Below the pieces are notes generated by a model. It was not told the origin of the DNA and searched no databases. It saw only the letters and a program-made list of their open reading frames with translations. Below are positions 17,172 to 25,636 of a stretch of 64,000 nucleotides of DNA, one piece after another. Position 1 is the first letter of the stretch; each line of letters begins with the position of its first letter. Made by a program: the position numbers and the translations under genes. The stretch spans positions 1 to 64,000 of the forward strand of contig JANOQW010000018.1 of the NCBI GenBank assembly GCA_031422335.1. Direction: 5' to 3'. This stretch comes from Methylotenera_A sp031422335 (GTDB lineage Bacteria > Pseudomonadota > Gammaproteobacteria > Burkholderiales > Methylophilaceae).

Positions 17172-18128
17172 ATGAAAATTATATTTGCTGGAACGCCCGA
17201 GTTTGCAGTGCCTGCGCTTAAAGCTTTAATTGAGGCTGGCTTAGAAATTGGCATGGTATTGACTCAACCCGATCGCCGCGCTGGGCGCGGTATGCAACTA
17301 AAGGCCAGCCCAATTAAGCAATTGGCTTTACAGCACAATTTAAGTGTTTTCCAACCAGAAAGCTTGAAGCCCATCGATGTCCAAGCGAAAATCGCCTCTG
17401 TGAATGCCGATGTGATGATAGTGGCAGCATACGGCTTAATTATTCCCACCGTCGTTTTAAACTTATTTAGCCTTCAAAATAAAAAGCTAGGCTGCTACAA
17501 CATTCACGCCAGTTTGCTGCCACGCTGGCGTGGCGCCGCGCCCATTCACCGCGCTTTGTTGGCGGGCGATGCAGAAACAGGCGTCACCATGATGGAAGTA
17601 GTGCCAGCGCTAGATGCGGGCAATATGATTAGCAAAGGTGTGGTCAACATTACCGATGCCGACACCACGCAAACACTGCACGATAAACTTAGCCAGCAAG
17701 GCGCAGATTTAATGCTACAGGCTATGCACGATTTGGCTGCGAATGGTAGCTTGCCAAGCGAAGCCCAACAGGAAAATTTAGTCACCTATGCGCATAAATT
17801 AGAAAAAGCTGAAGCCGCGATTGATTGGCAAAAAAGCGCAGTTGAGATTTCGCGCCAAGTACGTGCGTTTAATCCTTTTCCAGTCGCTACCGCGCAGTTT
17901 CGTGGTGAAACCTGCAGAATATGGTTTGCCAGTGCTTTGCAACAACAAACCAATGCAAAAGCAGGTGAAATTATTGCTTTACCACATGCTCTGGGAGCCA
18001 ATATCCATGCGGCTTGTGGCGATGCTGTTTTAATCATATCAGAGCTACAAATGCCAGGCGGCAAGCGCCAAACTGCGCAGCAATTTGCGCAAGGCCAGCA
18101 TGTCAAATTAGGCGAAATATTTAGTTAA
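17172..18128 (+). CDS. fmt: Methionyl-tRNA formyltransferase
   Basis: Fmt formylates Met-tRNAfMet using 10-formyl-THF. The 318 residues have the N-terminal formyltransferase fold, with FAGTPEFAVPAL at the start and the catalytic Asn-His-Asp region around YNIHASLLPRWRGAAPIHRA. A C-terminal OB-like tRNA-binding domain spans about 210-318. Residues 272-285 in that domain (HALGANIHAACGDA) are encoded by a palindromic repeat copy (17986-18024). They fill the place of a beta-hairpin in relatives, with no obvious net length change. Confidence 0.96.
   Translation: MKIIFAGTPEFAVPALKALIEAGLEIGMVLTQPDRRAGRGMQLKASPIKQLALQHNLSVFQPESLKPIDVQAKIASVNADVMIVAAYGLIIPTVVLNLFSLQNKKLGCYNIHASLLPRWRGAAPIHRALLAGDAETGVTMMEVVPALDAGNMISKGVVNITDADTTQTLHDKLSQQGADLMLQAMHDLAANGSLPSEAQQENLVTYAHKLEKAEAAIDWQKSAVEISRQVRAFNPFPVATAQFRGETCRIWFASALQQQTNAKAGEIIALPHALGANIHAACGDAVLIISELQMPGGKRQTAQQFAQGQHVKLGEIFS
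17986..18024. repeat. Palindromic repeat copy inside fmt
   Basis: The sequence ATGCTCTGGGAGCCAATA continues into TCCATGCGGCTTGTGG. It matches the copy at 10405-10443 at about 28 of the first 31 bases. The right arm then decays. The fmt frame reads through it without interruption. Confidence 0.8.
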
Positions 18129-18243
18129 TCACTTAAATAATCAATTTTTTTGGTAGTTAAACTCTCAGTTTACATGCTTGAAATTTTTATCTTTTAGCTT
18201 CATATTACACATACGCAAGGCTTCCATTTTTTAGGAGATTACT

Positions 18244-19104
18244 ATGTTCGGCAACTGGATGAAAACCTTTGTACTGATGGCGGTTATTACCGCCTTATTT
18301 GGCGCGGTGGGTGGCGCAATGGGTGGCGCAACTGGCATGATCATGGCGCTGTGTTTGGCAGGCGCGATGAATTTTTATGCCTATTGGTTTTCGGATAAAG
18401 CCGTACTAAAAATGTATGGCGCGGTACAAGTGAGTCCCGAAAATAATTATGGTGATGGCCAATTTCGTAACTATTACACCATGGTAAAAGAGCTGGCCGA
18501 AAATGCCGAGCTGCCCATGCCAAAAGTGTATGTGATTAACGAAAACCAGCCCAACGCTTTTGCCACAGGCCGCAACCCTGAGAACGCTGCGGTGGCTGCT
18601 ACGGTGGGCATTATGCAAATTTTAAGCGAGCGCGAATTACGCGGTGTCATGGCGCACGAGCTGGCGCACGTTAAACACCGCGATACCTTAATTTCTACCA
18701 TTTCTGCCACCATGGCAGGTGCCATTGGCTCTATCGCGCAGTTTGGCATGATGTTTGGTGGCGGGCGCGACCGTCCCAACCCGATTATTGGCATACTGAT
18801 GATGTTTTTGGCACCGATGGCGGCTGGGCTAATTCAAATGGCCATCTCGCGCAGTCGCGAATACGAGGCCGATAGAATGGGCGCAGAGATTAGCAAAGAC
18901 CCAAAATCGTTAGCCAGTGCGTTGGAGAAAATTCAAAATTACGCCAAACAAATTCCTAATCAAACGGCAGAAGCACACCCAGAGACGGGGCAGATGATGA
19001 TTATTAATCCTTTGGCAGGTGTGTCGTTTGATAGCTTGTTTAGTACGCATCCAAAGACAGAGGAGAGGGTGAGAAGGTTGATGGCGATGGCGAGTAGTTA
19101 TTGA
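18244..19104 (+). CDS. htpX: Membrane zinc metalloprotease HtpX
   Basis: HtpX is an M48 protease that degrades misfolded inner-membrane proteins together with FtsH. The 286 residues include two N-terminal membrane helices (about 8-25 and 30-48), the zinc motif HELAH in VMAHELAHVKHRDT near residue 138, two further helices (about 155-175 and 180-200), and the third ligand region SREYEADRMGAE. AGGAG precedes the ATG. The final third of the gene is purine-rich. Confidence 0.95.
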   Translation: MFGNWMKTFVLMAVITALFGAVGGAMGGATGMIMALCLAGAMNFYAYWFSDKAVLKMYGAVQVSPENNYGDGQFRNYYTMVKELAENAELPMPKVYVINENQPNAFATGRNPENAAVAATVGIMQILSERELRGVMAHELAHVKHRDTLISTISATMAGAIGSIAQFGMMFGGGRDRPNPIIGILMMFLAPMAAGLIQMAISRSREYEADRMGAEISKDPKSLASALEKIQNYAKQIPNQTAEAHPETGQMMIINPLAGVSFDSLFSTHPKTEERVRRLMAMASSY

Positions 19105-19254
19105 TGATTGCTATTACGGAAAAAATTCTATAGTATTCAATTAACTTATCGATTTTTGTCGTAAGTTGTTTTGGCCAGATACGGTATTGCCGACTGGTTC
19201 CCAGAATGTCCTGCTTAAGGCATGTGGGGTTCCCTTAATTTTATGGAGCTCGTC

Positions 19255-19602
19255 ATGCCGACAACGCTAATCAAATCTCGTCAAAAAGCTTATCACCAAC
19301 AATCTGGTTGTTGTATTTATTGCTATAAACCTATGTGGGTAGAAAAGCCTGAAACTTTTGCAAATAAATTCAAACTTACAAAGCCTCAAGCAAAGTTCTA
19401 TCAATGTACTGCTGAACATCTTTTGCCGCGCCAAGAAGGTGGCAAAGATAATTTAAATAACATTGCAGCTGCTTGCAAATACTGTAATCAGCAAAGGCAC
19501 AAATCAAAATCACCTTTGTCACCTATTAAATATCAACAACATGTTCAACTAAAAGTAGCTCAAAATCGTTGGCCAACAGCTTTATTTTTACAATTACATT
19601 GA
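19255..19602 (+). CDS. HNH endonuclease domain protein
   Basis: This small protein (115 residues) has a single HNH nuclease fold. There are two zinc knuckles (CCIYC near residue 20 and CKYC near 76) around the catalytic motif TAEHLLPRQEGGKDNLNNIAAAC. The start is the ATG at 19255, preceded six bases earlier by GGAG; an upstream in-frame ATG at 19243 is less likely. No partner methylase, intron or phage packaging gene is nearby, so its target is unknown. The gene is AT-rich and sits beside repeat-laden DNA, which suggests acquisition. Confidence 0.75.
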   Translation: MPTTLIKSRQKAYHQQSGCCIYCYKPMWVEKPETFANKFKLTKPQAKFYQCTAEHLLPRQEGGKDNLNNIAAACKYCNQQRHKSKSPLSPIKYQQHVQLKVAQNRWPTALFLQLH

Positions 19603-19639
19603 TACAATTTTAACAATGTCGCTCTCGCGCGACATGCGA

Positions 19640-19673
19640 GTTTCTTTCTTTTGTATAGCCAAAAGAAAGAAAC
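19640..19673. repeat. 14-bp perfect hairpin
   Basis: GTTTCTTTCTTTTG and CAAAAGAAAGAAAC are exact reverse complements separated by TATAGC. The hairpin lies 38 bases beyond the HNH stop codon and may terminate that gene, though no T tail follows. Confidence 0.85.
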
Positions 19674-19823
19674 CAAAGAAAAAGCTACCCCGTGCAGCTT
19701 GTTTCCTTCGGTCTTAGCGCCGCATCCGCGTGGTGACTGCGGAACTCGGATTTTCAATCCTCAAACAGTCCTCGTCACCTAGCATTTGCCGCTCAAGCCG
19801 AAGGCGCGGCAAGGAGATTTAAA

Positions 19824-19882
19824 GTCAAAACCCACTACGCACCGTCATTCCGTGCGTGACACGGAATCCAGTGGCTTTTGAC
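19824..19882. repeat. 59-bp nested palindromic element
   Basis: The outer arms GTCAAAACCCACT and AGTGGCTTTTGAC pair at 12 of 13 positions. The inner arms ATTCCGTG and CACGGAAT pair perfectly around a 5-nt loop. The inner part resembles the GTCATTCC...GGAATCC dispersed repeat found in many proteobacteria. Confidence 0.8.
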
Positions 19883-19965
19883 GGGTTATGTATTTAGTTT
19901 GTGCTACCCCTGACAAGCAACATATCAAGTAAAATCTACCCAATCTAAAAAACCTTGAGCATCTC

Positions 19966-21381
19966 TTGTATATTTCCCAACAAATCGCTGCAATTGCCGT
20001 ATCCGATGTGCTTTCTGGCCGTAATCTCACGCTGGCTTTGCCAGAAGCGCTTAAGCTTTACCCTAAAGCTACGCCACAACAAAAAGGCGCTGCGGCAGAT
20101 TTAAGTTACGGTACTTTAAGATTTTATGGCGAGGTGAATGCTTACTTAGAGAAGTTACTCGAAAAACCATTGAGCAATGCGCATATTACAGCATTGTTAT
20201 TGGTGGCAATTTACCAATTATTGCATGATAAAGCTGATGATTTTACCGTGGTGAACCAAGCGGTTAAAGCGGCGGGCGACGCCAAGCCGCGTTGGGCAAA
20301 AGGTTTGGTCAATGGCGTTTTGCGTAACTTTTTGCGCCAAAAAGATGAGCTAAAAGAAAAGTTAAAAGCTGACCCGAAAACCAATGAAGTCGCGCAATAT
20401 TCTTACCCGCAATGGTGGATAAATAAGCTTAAAAACCAATATCCTGAACAAGCTAATAGCCAAAATAGCATGCCTGCAGACCAATATCCATGCGGGTCTC
20501 AGACTGGTTATGCGAGCATCTTAAATATAGGCAATATGCATCCGCCACTGACTTTGCGGGTGAATCGCAAGCAAATTAGCACAGAAGATTATTTGCAATT
20601 ATTAGCCCGACAAAATATAGCTGCGCAGCATTTGGGCGCCGATGCGGTAATGTTAGAAAAACCGATGCCTGTTGAGCAAATTCCAGGCTTTTTAGATGGT
20701 ACGGTTTCGGTGCAAGATTATGGCGCGCAAATGGCGGCGCATTTATTAGGCTCTGAAATACTTGGTTCTGAAATACTCGGCCCTGAAAAAGGCGCCCAAG
20801 GAAAAAAAATAAGAGTTCTAGATGCTTGCGCGGCGCCAGGCGGTAAAGCTGGGCATATTTTAGAGTTGTTTGATGTTGAACTGACCGCGCTAGATAACGA
20901 TGCAGCGCGTTTGCAGCGCGTAGAAAGTAACCTAAGCCGTTTAAAATTAAATGCCAATTTATTGGTTGGTGATGCCGCCACCTTCACCACAGAAATACCG
21001 TTTGATTATATTTTGGCCGATGTGCCGTGTAGCGCATCAGGTATTGTGCGCAGGCATGTGGATATTAAATGGCTGCGGCGCGAGCGCGATATAGCATCAT
21101 TTACGCAACAACAATCGGCAATTTTGCAACAATTGTGGCAATGTTTGGCAAAAAAAGGTAAATTACTCTATGTCACGTGTTCGATTTTTAATGAAGAAAA
21201 TCAACAGCAAATTGACTGGTTTTTGCAAAAAAATGCAGATGCAACCCAACTGCCACTTTTATTGACTAAAGACGTTGATACCAATATTGATATTAAACCT
21301 GTTAAAGATGCTAAAAGTGTTCAACTTATCCCCAATCATCAACATGACGGCTTATTTTACGCGCTACTGCAAAAGTCTTAG
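19966..21381 (+). CDS. rsmB: 16S rRNA (cytosine(967)-C(5))-methyltransferase
   Basis: RsmB (Sun) methylates C967 of 16S rRNA. The 471 residues have an N-terminal NusB-like domain (1-140), a SAM-binding core with DACAAPGGKAGHILEL, and the two catalytic cysteine motifs VPCSASG and VTCSIFNEEN. No ATG fits; the TTG at 19966 gives the usual length and is my choice. Two expansions mark the gene. Residues about 160-188 are some 19 residues longer than E. coli and contain a palindromic repeat copy. Near residues 261-275 a 15-bp unit encoding LGSEI is tandemly repeated. The 3' end overlaps the DUF4390 gene by 38 bases. Confidence 0.93.
   Translation: MYISQQIAAIAVSDVLSGRNLTLALPEALKLYPKATPQQKGAAADLSYGTLRFYGEVNAYLEKLLEKPLSNAHITALLLVAIYQLLHDKADDFTVVNQAVKAAGDAKPRWAKGLVNGVLRNFLRQKDELKEKLKADPKTNEVAQYSYPQWWINKLKNQYPEQANSQNSMPADQYPCGSQTGYASILNIGNMHPPLTLRVNRKQISTEDYLQLLARQNIAAQHLGADAVMLEKPMPVEQIPGFLDGTVSVQDYGAQMAAHLLGSEILGSEILGPEKGAQGKKIRVLDACAAPGGKAGHILELFDVELTALDNDAARLQRVESNLSRLKLNANLLVGDAATFTTEIPFDYILADVPCSASGIVRRHVDIKWLRRERDIASFTQQQSAILQQLWQCLAKKGKLLYVTCSIFNEENQQQIDWFLQKNADATQLPLLLTKDVDTNIDIKPVKDAKSVQLIPNHQHDGLFYALLQKS
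20470..20507. repeat. Palindromic repeat copy inside rsmB
   Basis: ATGCCTGCAGACC, then the exact loop AATATCCATGC, then GGGTCTCAGACTG. The inner arms AGACC / GGTCT pair. It is translated as MPADQYPCGSQTG (residues 169-181), in a different reading frame of the element from that used in fmt. Confidence 0.85.
20746..20790 (+). repeat. Three 15-bp in-frame tandem repeats in rsmB
   Basis: Three successive 15-base units encode LGSEI, LGSEI and LGPEK. Units one and two differ at synonymous positions. They lie just before the SAM-binding DACAAPGG motif and lengthen that linker. Confidence 0.85.
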
Positions 21382-21991
21382 CCTTGCGCTGCTACTCACC
21401 AGCGCTATATTTGCGTTGGCGGGCAACGCCTTTGCGGGCAATAATATTCAAATTAAAAGTGCCGAGCTGCACGCGCATGACGATTTTTATAGCCTGGCTG
21501 CCGATGTGGATATGCGCTTGGATAGCGACATTGAAGAGGCAGTGAATAAAGGCGTGCCACTTAATTTTGTGGTGGAGTTTCAAATTGTGAGCCCGCGCCA
21601 ATACTGGTTTGACGACGAAGTGGTGACCGCCACGCAAAACATTACCTTAAGTTACCACGCGCTTAGCCGCCAATATTTGGTAAATCGCGGCAAACATCAA
21701 CAAAGTTTTGAAAGTTTGGCCGAGGCGATACGCGATTTAGCCAGTTTAAACGAGTGGAAAGTGGCAGAGAAATCGCTGTTAGAAAAAGGTGAGGTGTATA
21801 AAGCGGCTTTGTTGATTCGGCTAGATCAAAGCAAGCTACCCAAGGCCATTCAGGTGGACGCTATCGCATCGGAAAAGTGGAATATTGCCTCTGAAAAGTT
21901 TGAGTGGGCACTGAAAGACTTGCCTAACAAAGAGCTGAACGGCAAAGAACCAAATGGCAAAGAATTAGGCAGCAAAGAGCTAAAACCATGA
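21344..21991 (+). CDS. DUF4390 domain-containing exported protein
   Basis: This 215-residue protein has a signal peptide at about 1-31 (ending in FALAGNAFA). It then matches DUF4390, a family of unknown function found in betaproteobacteria between rsmB and ntrY, as here. The core contains LAADVDMRLDSDIEEAVNKG and QYWFDDEV. The ATG at 21344 begins the signal peptide and overlaps rsmB, implying translational coupling. The C-terminus carries four 15-bp repeats (21929-21988) encoding KELNG, KEPNG, KELGS and KELKP, a charged low-complexity tail. Confidence 0.82.
   Translation: MTAYFTRYCKSLSLALLLTSAIFALAGNAFAGNNIQIKSAELHAHDDFYSLAADVDMRLDSDIEEAVNKGVPLNFVVEFQIVSPRQYWFDDEVVTATQNITLSYHALSRQYLVNRGKHQQSFESLAEAIRDLASLNEWKVAEKSLLEKGEVYKAALLIRLDQSKLPKAIQVDAIASEKWNIASEKFEWALKDLPNKELNGKEPNGKELGSKELKP
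21929..21988 (+). repeat. Four 15-bp in-frame repeats at the DUF4390 C-terminus
   Basis: Four imperfect units of AAAGARNTRAAYGGC type encode K-E-x-x-x pentapeptides immediately before the stop codon. They are probably slippage products. Confidence 0.75.
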
Positions 21992-22018
21992 TGGCTGTTT
22001 AAATAAGATGATAAGTTA

Positions 22019-24286
22019 ATGCGATATATTGTATTTGTTAGCGTGGCATTGGGGCTGGTGCTGTTGTACTTGCTGTCGCTAGCCAGCGCCAACACTGCCA
22101 GTTCTGGCGAATATTACAAAATATTGCTGTATCTGAATATTGCACTGGCTGGCGTGTTGATTGCATTGATTAGTTATCAACTTTGGCAGCTCGCCAAAAA
22201 AATTCGCAACGGCGTCATGGGTAGCCGCCTTACCTTGCGCTATTTAGGTGCGTTTGCGTTGATGGCGATTATTCCTGGCTTACTGGTTTATTTGGTGTCG
22301 GTAAATTTTTTAACGCGTTCTATCGAATCTTGGTTTAACGTCAAAGTAGAATCAGCGCTAGATGGCGGCCTAAGTTTAGGCCAGCGCGCACTCGATATTA
22401 TGCTGCAAGATATTGAAGACAAAGCCGAAAATATGGCAACCAATTTGGCATTTCAGCCAACCAGCAATCACTTTACTATGCTAAATGATTTGCGTGAAAA
22501 ATCGGGTGTGCAAGATGCCACGCTGTTGACCCCGCAAGGCCGCATTATTTCGGTTTCTAGCAGTGACCCCACCAGTTTTTTGCCCGATTTACCCAGCATT
22601 CCACAGCTGCGCCAAGCGCAAACGCGTGTTTACGGAAAAATTGAGCCAATACCCAACAAAGGCCTGTATTTGCGCGTCTTGGCGCCGGTGAGCGTGCAAG
22701 AGCTGGCGGGCGAAACGCGCATTTTGCAGCTGTTGCACCCGGTGCCAAAATCGCTTTCTAACACGGCAGAGGCGGTGCAAGAGGTTTATCGTGATTATCA
22801 AGAGCTATCTTATAGCCGCGATTCTATTAAAGATATTTTTAAGCTGACGCTGACCTTGGTGCTGATGCTGGCTATGTTATCGGCGTTGGCGATTGCCTTT
22901 GTGCTAAGCCGCCGTTTAACGCAGCCATTGACTGTATTGGCCGAAGGCACGCGCGCCATTGCCAGTGGCGATTACAGCAAAATGCTGCCCGAGCATGGTA
23001 AAGATGAGCTGGGCGTATTGGTTAAATCATTCAACAGCATGACGCGCCAACTGGATGACGCGACCAAAGCCACTGAAAGAAATCGCGCACGGGTAGAGGC
23101 TGCGCGCGGTTATTTAGAAACTATTTTGGCGCATTTATCATCGGGCGTGCTGGCGATGAATGAAAAGGGCGAGTTACGCACATATAATTTAATTGCCAGC
23201 AACATGTTGGGGCTAAACTTGGCGCCGTTTGAAGGCCAGCATTTTAGCGGCATAGGCAAAAGCCAAGCGTTTTTAACCGAATTTGTGCAGTTATTACAAG
23301 CACACTTTGATTTGACCAAAACGCAAGAACAAGCCAAACAAGAACTCACCAAACAATTAGAAATTATTCGCCCACAAGGCAAGCAGCTATTACTGCTGCG
23401 TGCGACGCGTTTGCCAGTCAGTGCCGGCAATGGTTTTGTGGTGGTGTTTGATGACATAACGACAATGGCGCAAGCGCAGCGCGATGCCGCGTGGGGCGAG
23501 GTGGCGCGGCGCTTGGCGCACGAGATTAAAAATCCGCTGACGCCAATTCAGCTATCGGCTGAGCGGTTACAGCACAAATTAAGTAGCAAATTAAATACCG
23601 AAGACGCCAATTTGTTGCAACGCGCCACCGATACCATAGTGAACCAAGTCACCGCCATGAAAAGCATGGTGAACGAATTTAGCGAATACGCGCGTGCGCC
23701 GTCAGTGATTTTAACTAAGCTGAATATTAATAAGCTGATTAAAGATGTCGCTGTACTTTATGAAGTGAATACTGAAAACAATGAACAAGCTAAAATTACC
23801 TACAATTTAATGCCCAACATGCCTGATATTAAAGGCGATGCTACGATGCTAAGACAGGTACTGCATAACCTGATGCAAAACGCGCAGGATGCCTTGAAAC
23901 AAACGCCAAAGCCAGAGATTCTAGTGCAAACCAGCTTTGACGAAACGCAGATTAAACTGCTGGTTAAAGATAACGGTCAAGGCTTTCCGCCAGAGTTGTT
24001 GGCACACGCGTTTGAGCCTTATGTCACCACCAAAGTGCATGGCACTGGCTTGGGTCTAGCGATTGTTAAAAAGATGATAGAAGAACATGTGGGCCAAATT
24101 AAAATAGAAAACAACGCCACTGGTGGCGCCAGTATTAGTATTGTGTTGCCAATAGAAAAAGCAGTGCCCAGTACAAACCAAGTAAAAGCACCAACTAAAA
24201 AAGCAATCGCACGCAAAACAACAAGCAAGCCTGTCAATAACATAAGCTTGGCAAAACCGGCTTGGCAAAATCAGCATAAAAAGTAA
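22019..24286 (+). CDS. ntrY: Sensor histidine kinase NtrY
   Basis: NtrY is a membrane histidine kinase associated in other bacteria with nitrogen or redox signals. The 755 residues contain four membrane helices (about 3-22, 34-56, 77-102 and 275-300) with an extracytoplasmic sensor region between the third and fourth. HAMP (about 300-352), PAS-like (about 360-480) and HisKA domains follow, with the phospho-acceptor H501 in RRLAHEIKNPLTP. The ATPase domain has an N box (NLMQNAQDAL), DNGQGFP and a G box (GTGLGLAIV). A basic Lys/Thr-rich tail follows. It is 20 bases from ntrX, forming an operon downstream of rsmB-DUF4390. Confidence 0.9.
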   Translation: MRYIVFVSVALGLVLLYLLSLASANTASSGEYYKILLYLNIALAGVLIALISYQLWQLAKKIRNGVMGSRLTLRYLGAFALMAIIPGLLVYLVSVNFLTRSIESWFNVKVESALDGGLSLGQRALDIMLQDIEDKAENMATNLAFQPTSNHFTMLNDLREKSGVQDATLLTPQGRIISVSSSDPTSFLPDLPSIPQLRQAQTRVYGKIEPIPNKGLYLRVLAPVSVQELAGETRILQLLHPVPKSLSNTAEAVQEVYRDYQELSYSRDSIKDIFKLTLTLVLMLAMLSALAIAFVLSRRLTQPLTVLAEGTRAIASGDYSKMLPEHGKDELGVLVKSFNSMTRQLDDATKATERNRARVEAARGYLETILAHLSSGVLAMNEKGELRTYNLIASNMLGLNLAPFEGQHFSGIGKSQAFLTEFVQLLQAHFDLTKTQEQAKQELTKQLEIIRPQGKQLLLLRATRLPVSAGNGFVVVFDDITTMAQAQRDAAWGEVARRLAHEIKNPLTPIQLSAERLQHKLSSKLNTEDANLLQRATDTIVNQVTAMKSMVNEFSEYARAPSVILTKLNINKLIKDVAVLYEVNTENNEQAKITYNLMPNMPDIKGDATMLRQVLHNLMQNAQDALKQTPKPEILVQTSFDETQIKLLVKDNGQGFPPELLAHAFEPYVTTKVHGTGLGLAIVKKMIEEHVGQIKIENNATGGASISIVLPIEKAVPSTNQVKAPTKKAIARKTTSKPVNNISLAKPAWQNQHKK

Positions 24287-24306
24287 TATTTAAAAGGAAG
24301 TAAAAC

Positions 24307-25575
24307 ATGGCATCACGAAACATTTTAGTGGTAGATGACGAAGTTGGCATTCGCGAGTTGTTGCACGATATTTTGCTAGATGAAGGCTTTGCGGTGACGC
24401 TGGCAGAAAACGCGCAAGCTGCGCGCGATGCGCGTCTAAAACAGCGACCAGATGTGGTGCTGCTAGATATTTGGATGCCCGATTGCGATGGTATTAGCCT
24501 GCTAAAAGAGTGGGGTAATGCGGGGTTGCTGACCATGCCAGTGGTGATGATGTCTGGACACGGTACCATAGACACAGCCGTGGAGGCGACGCGCATTGGT
24601 GCGTTTGATTTTTTAGAGAAGCCTATTGCATTGCAAAAGCTACTAAAAACGGTGAACGCTGCACTAAAACATGCAGAGAATTTACCTAGAACCGAGATGA
24701 ATTTATCCAGCTTTGGCAAAAGTTTAGTCATTAACGAGCTAAAACAACGCTTAGAGCAAGTCGCCAACACCAAAAACTCTTTATTACTCATCGGCAAAAA
24801 AGGCGGCAGTTTAGAGATTTGCGCGCGCTTTTTGCACGTCAAAGAGACGCCTTGGCTGGGGCTAGCCGAATACGATAAGCTGGCCACCGCGCCGCTAGAG
24901 CTGTTGCAGCAAGCGCAAGATGGCATTATTTACGTGGATGAAGTGACAGCGCTAAACAAAACCGAGCAAAAGGGCTTGCAATTGTTACTTGCCAAGGCCG
25001 AGAAATATAGTGTGCGGGTGGTGTGTGGCAGTACTTACAGTTTGCCGCAATTGGCCGAGAAGGCCGAGTTTGATAACGTGTTGCTGCAAACGCTATCGCA
25101 AAGTACGCTCAAGGTGCCGGCGCTCAACGATCATCGTGAGGATATTCCAGACTTGGTTACCGCCATGGCTAATTTGTTGGTGGAAACCACTGGCGCAAAA
25201 TATAAAAGCTTTGATACGGCGGCATTGAATGCTTTACGCAACGCTGATTGGCCGGGCGATTTGGCAGAGCTAGAAGCAGTGGTGCAAAACTTAATGTTGA
25301 GCAGTTTAGAAGAGAAAATTATGCTGGCCGATGTGAGCCGTGTGTTGGAGCAATTTAGCAGCAGCCCAGCTAGCCAAGAGCTTAAATTGCAATCATCGCC
25401 TATTAATTTAACTTTGCCGCTACGCGAGGCGCGCGACGATTTTGAGCGTTTTTACTTTCAGCACCACATGGCGGTTATCAACAGCAATATGAGCAAGCTG
25501 GCCGAGATTTCTGGGCTAGAGCGCACGCATTTGTATCGTAAATTAAAACAGCTGGGGATTAAGATAAAAGGTTAA
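24307..25575 (+). CDS. ntrX: NtrX-like response regulator with degenerate AAA+ domain
   Basis: The protein has 422 residues. The receiver domain (1-120) is intact, with the acidic pocket D10/D11, phospho-acceptor D54 and K103-like Lys in FLEKPI. The central domain aligns with the NtrC-type AAA+ core, but the Walker A position reads IGKKGGSLE, with no GxxGxGK pattern. The GAFTGA loop that contacts sigma-54 is absent and the domain is shortened. A Walker-B-like segment (GIIYVDEV) and HREDIP remain. The C-terminus keeps a Fis-type helix-turn-helix (AEISGLERTHLYRKLKQLGI). It is therefore likely a DNA-binding regulator that does not activate sigma-54 polymerase. Confidence 0.85.
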   Translation: MASRNILVVDDEVGIRELLHDILLDEGFAVTLAENAQAARDARLKQRPDVVLLDIWMPDCDGISLLKEWGNAGLLTMPVVMMSGHGTIDTAVEATRIGAFDFLEKPIALQKLLKTVNAALKHAENLPRTEMNLSSFGKSLVINELKQRLEQVANTKNSLLLIGKKGGSLEICARFLHVKETPWLGLAEYDKLATAPLELLQQAQDGIIYVDEVTALNKTEQKGLQLLLAKAEKYSVRVVCGSTYSLPQLAEKAEFDNVLLQTLSQSTLKVPALNDHREDIPDLVTAMANLLVETTGAKYKSFDTAALNALRNADWPGDLAELEAVVQNLMLSSLEEKIMLADVSRVLEQFSSSPASQELKLQSSPINLTLPLREARDDFERFYFQHHMAVINSNMSKLAEISGLERTHLYRKLKQLGIKIKG

Positions 25576-25579
25576 TTAT

Positions 25580-25613
25580 ATGCTCTGGAAGCCGCATGGA
25601 TATTGGGCTGTGG
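25580..25613. repeat. Palindromic repeat copy after ntrX
   Basis: ATGCTCTGGAAGCC, the exact loop GCATGGATATT, then GGGCTGTGGCGTAG. The right arm is partly decayed. It lies between convergent ntrX and xth, where it may help terminate transcription. Confidence 0.85.
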
Positions 25614-25636
25614 CGTAGATGTATTTTTAGTATATT

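Larger units (their letters stand above)
19603..19965. other. 363-bp gene-free region rich in inverted repeats
   Basis: I see no gene here. The left part has GTCGC / GCGAC (19618-19633) and a 14-bp perfect hairpin at 19640-19673. The middle (about 19680-19820) is GC-richer and resembles a recurrent betaproteobacterial intergenic sequence often miscalled as small ORFs (recognition from memory). The right part is a nested palindrome at 19824-19882. The start region of rsmB follows. Confidence 0.6.

Noticed and set aside
19560..19757. Open frame on the minus strand across the repeat region
   Set aside because: It crosses hairpins, overlaps the HNH gene and has no recognisable protein features; such frames recur in this repeat type and look spurious.
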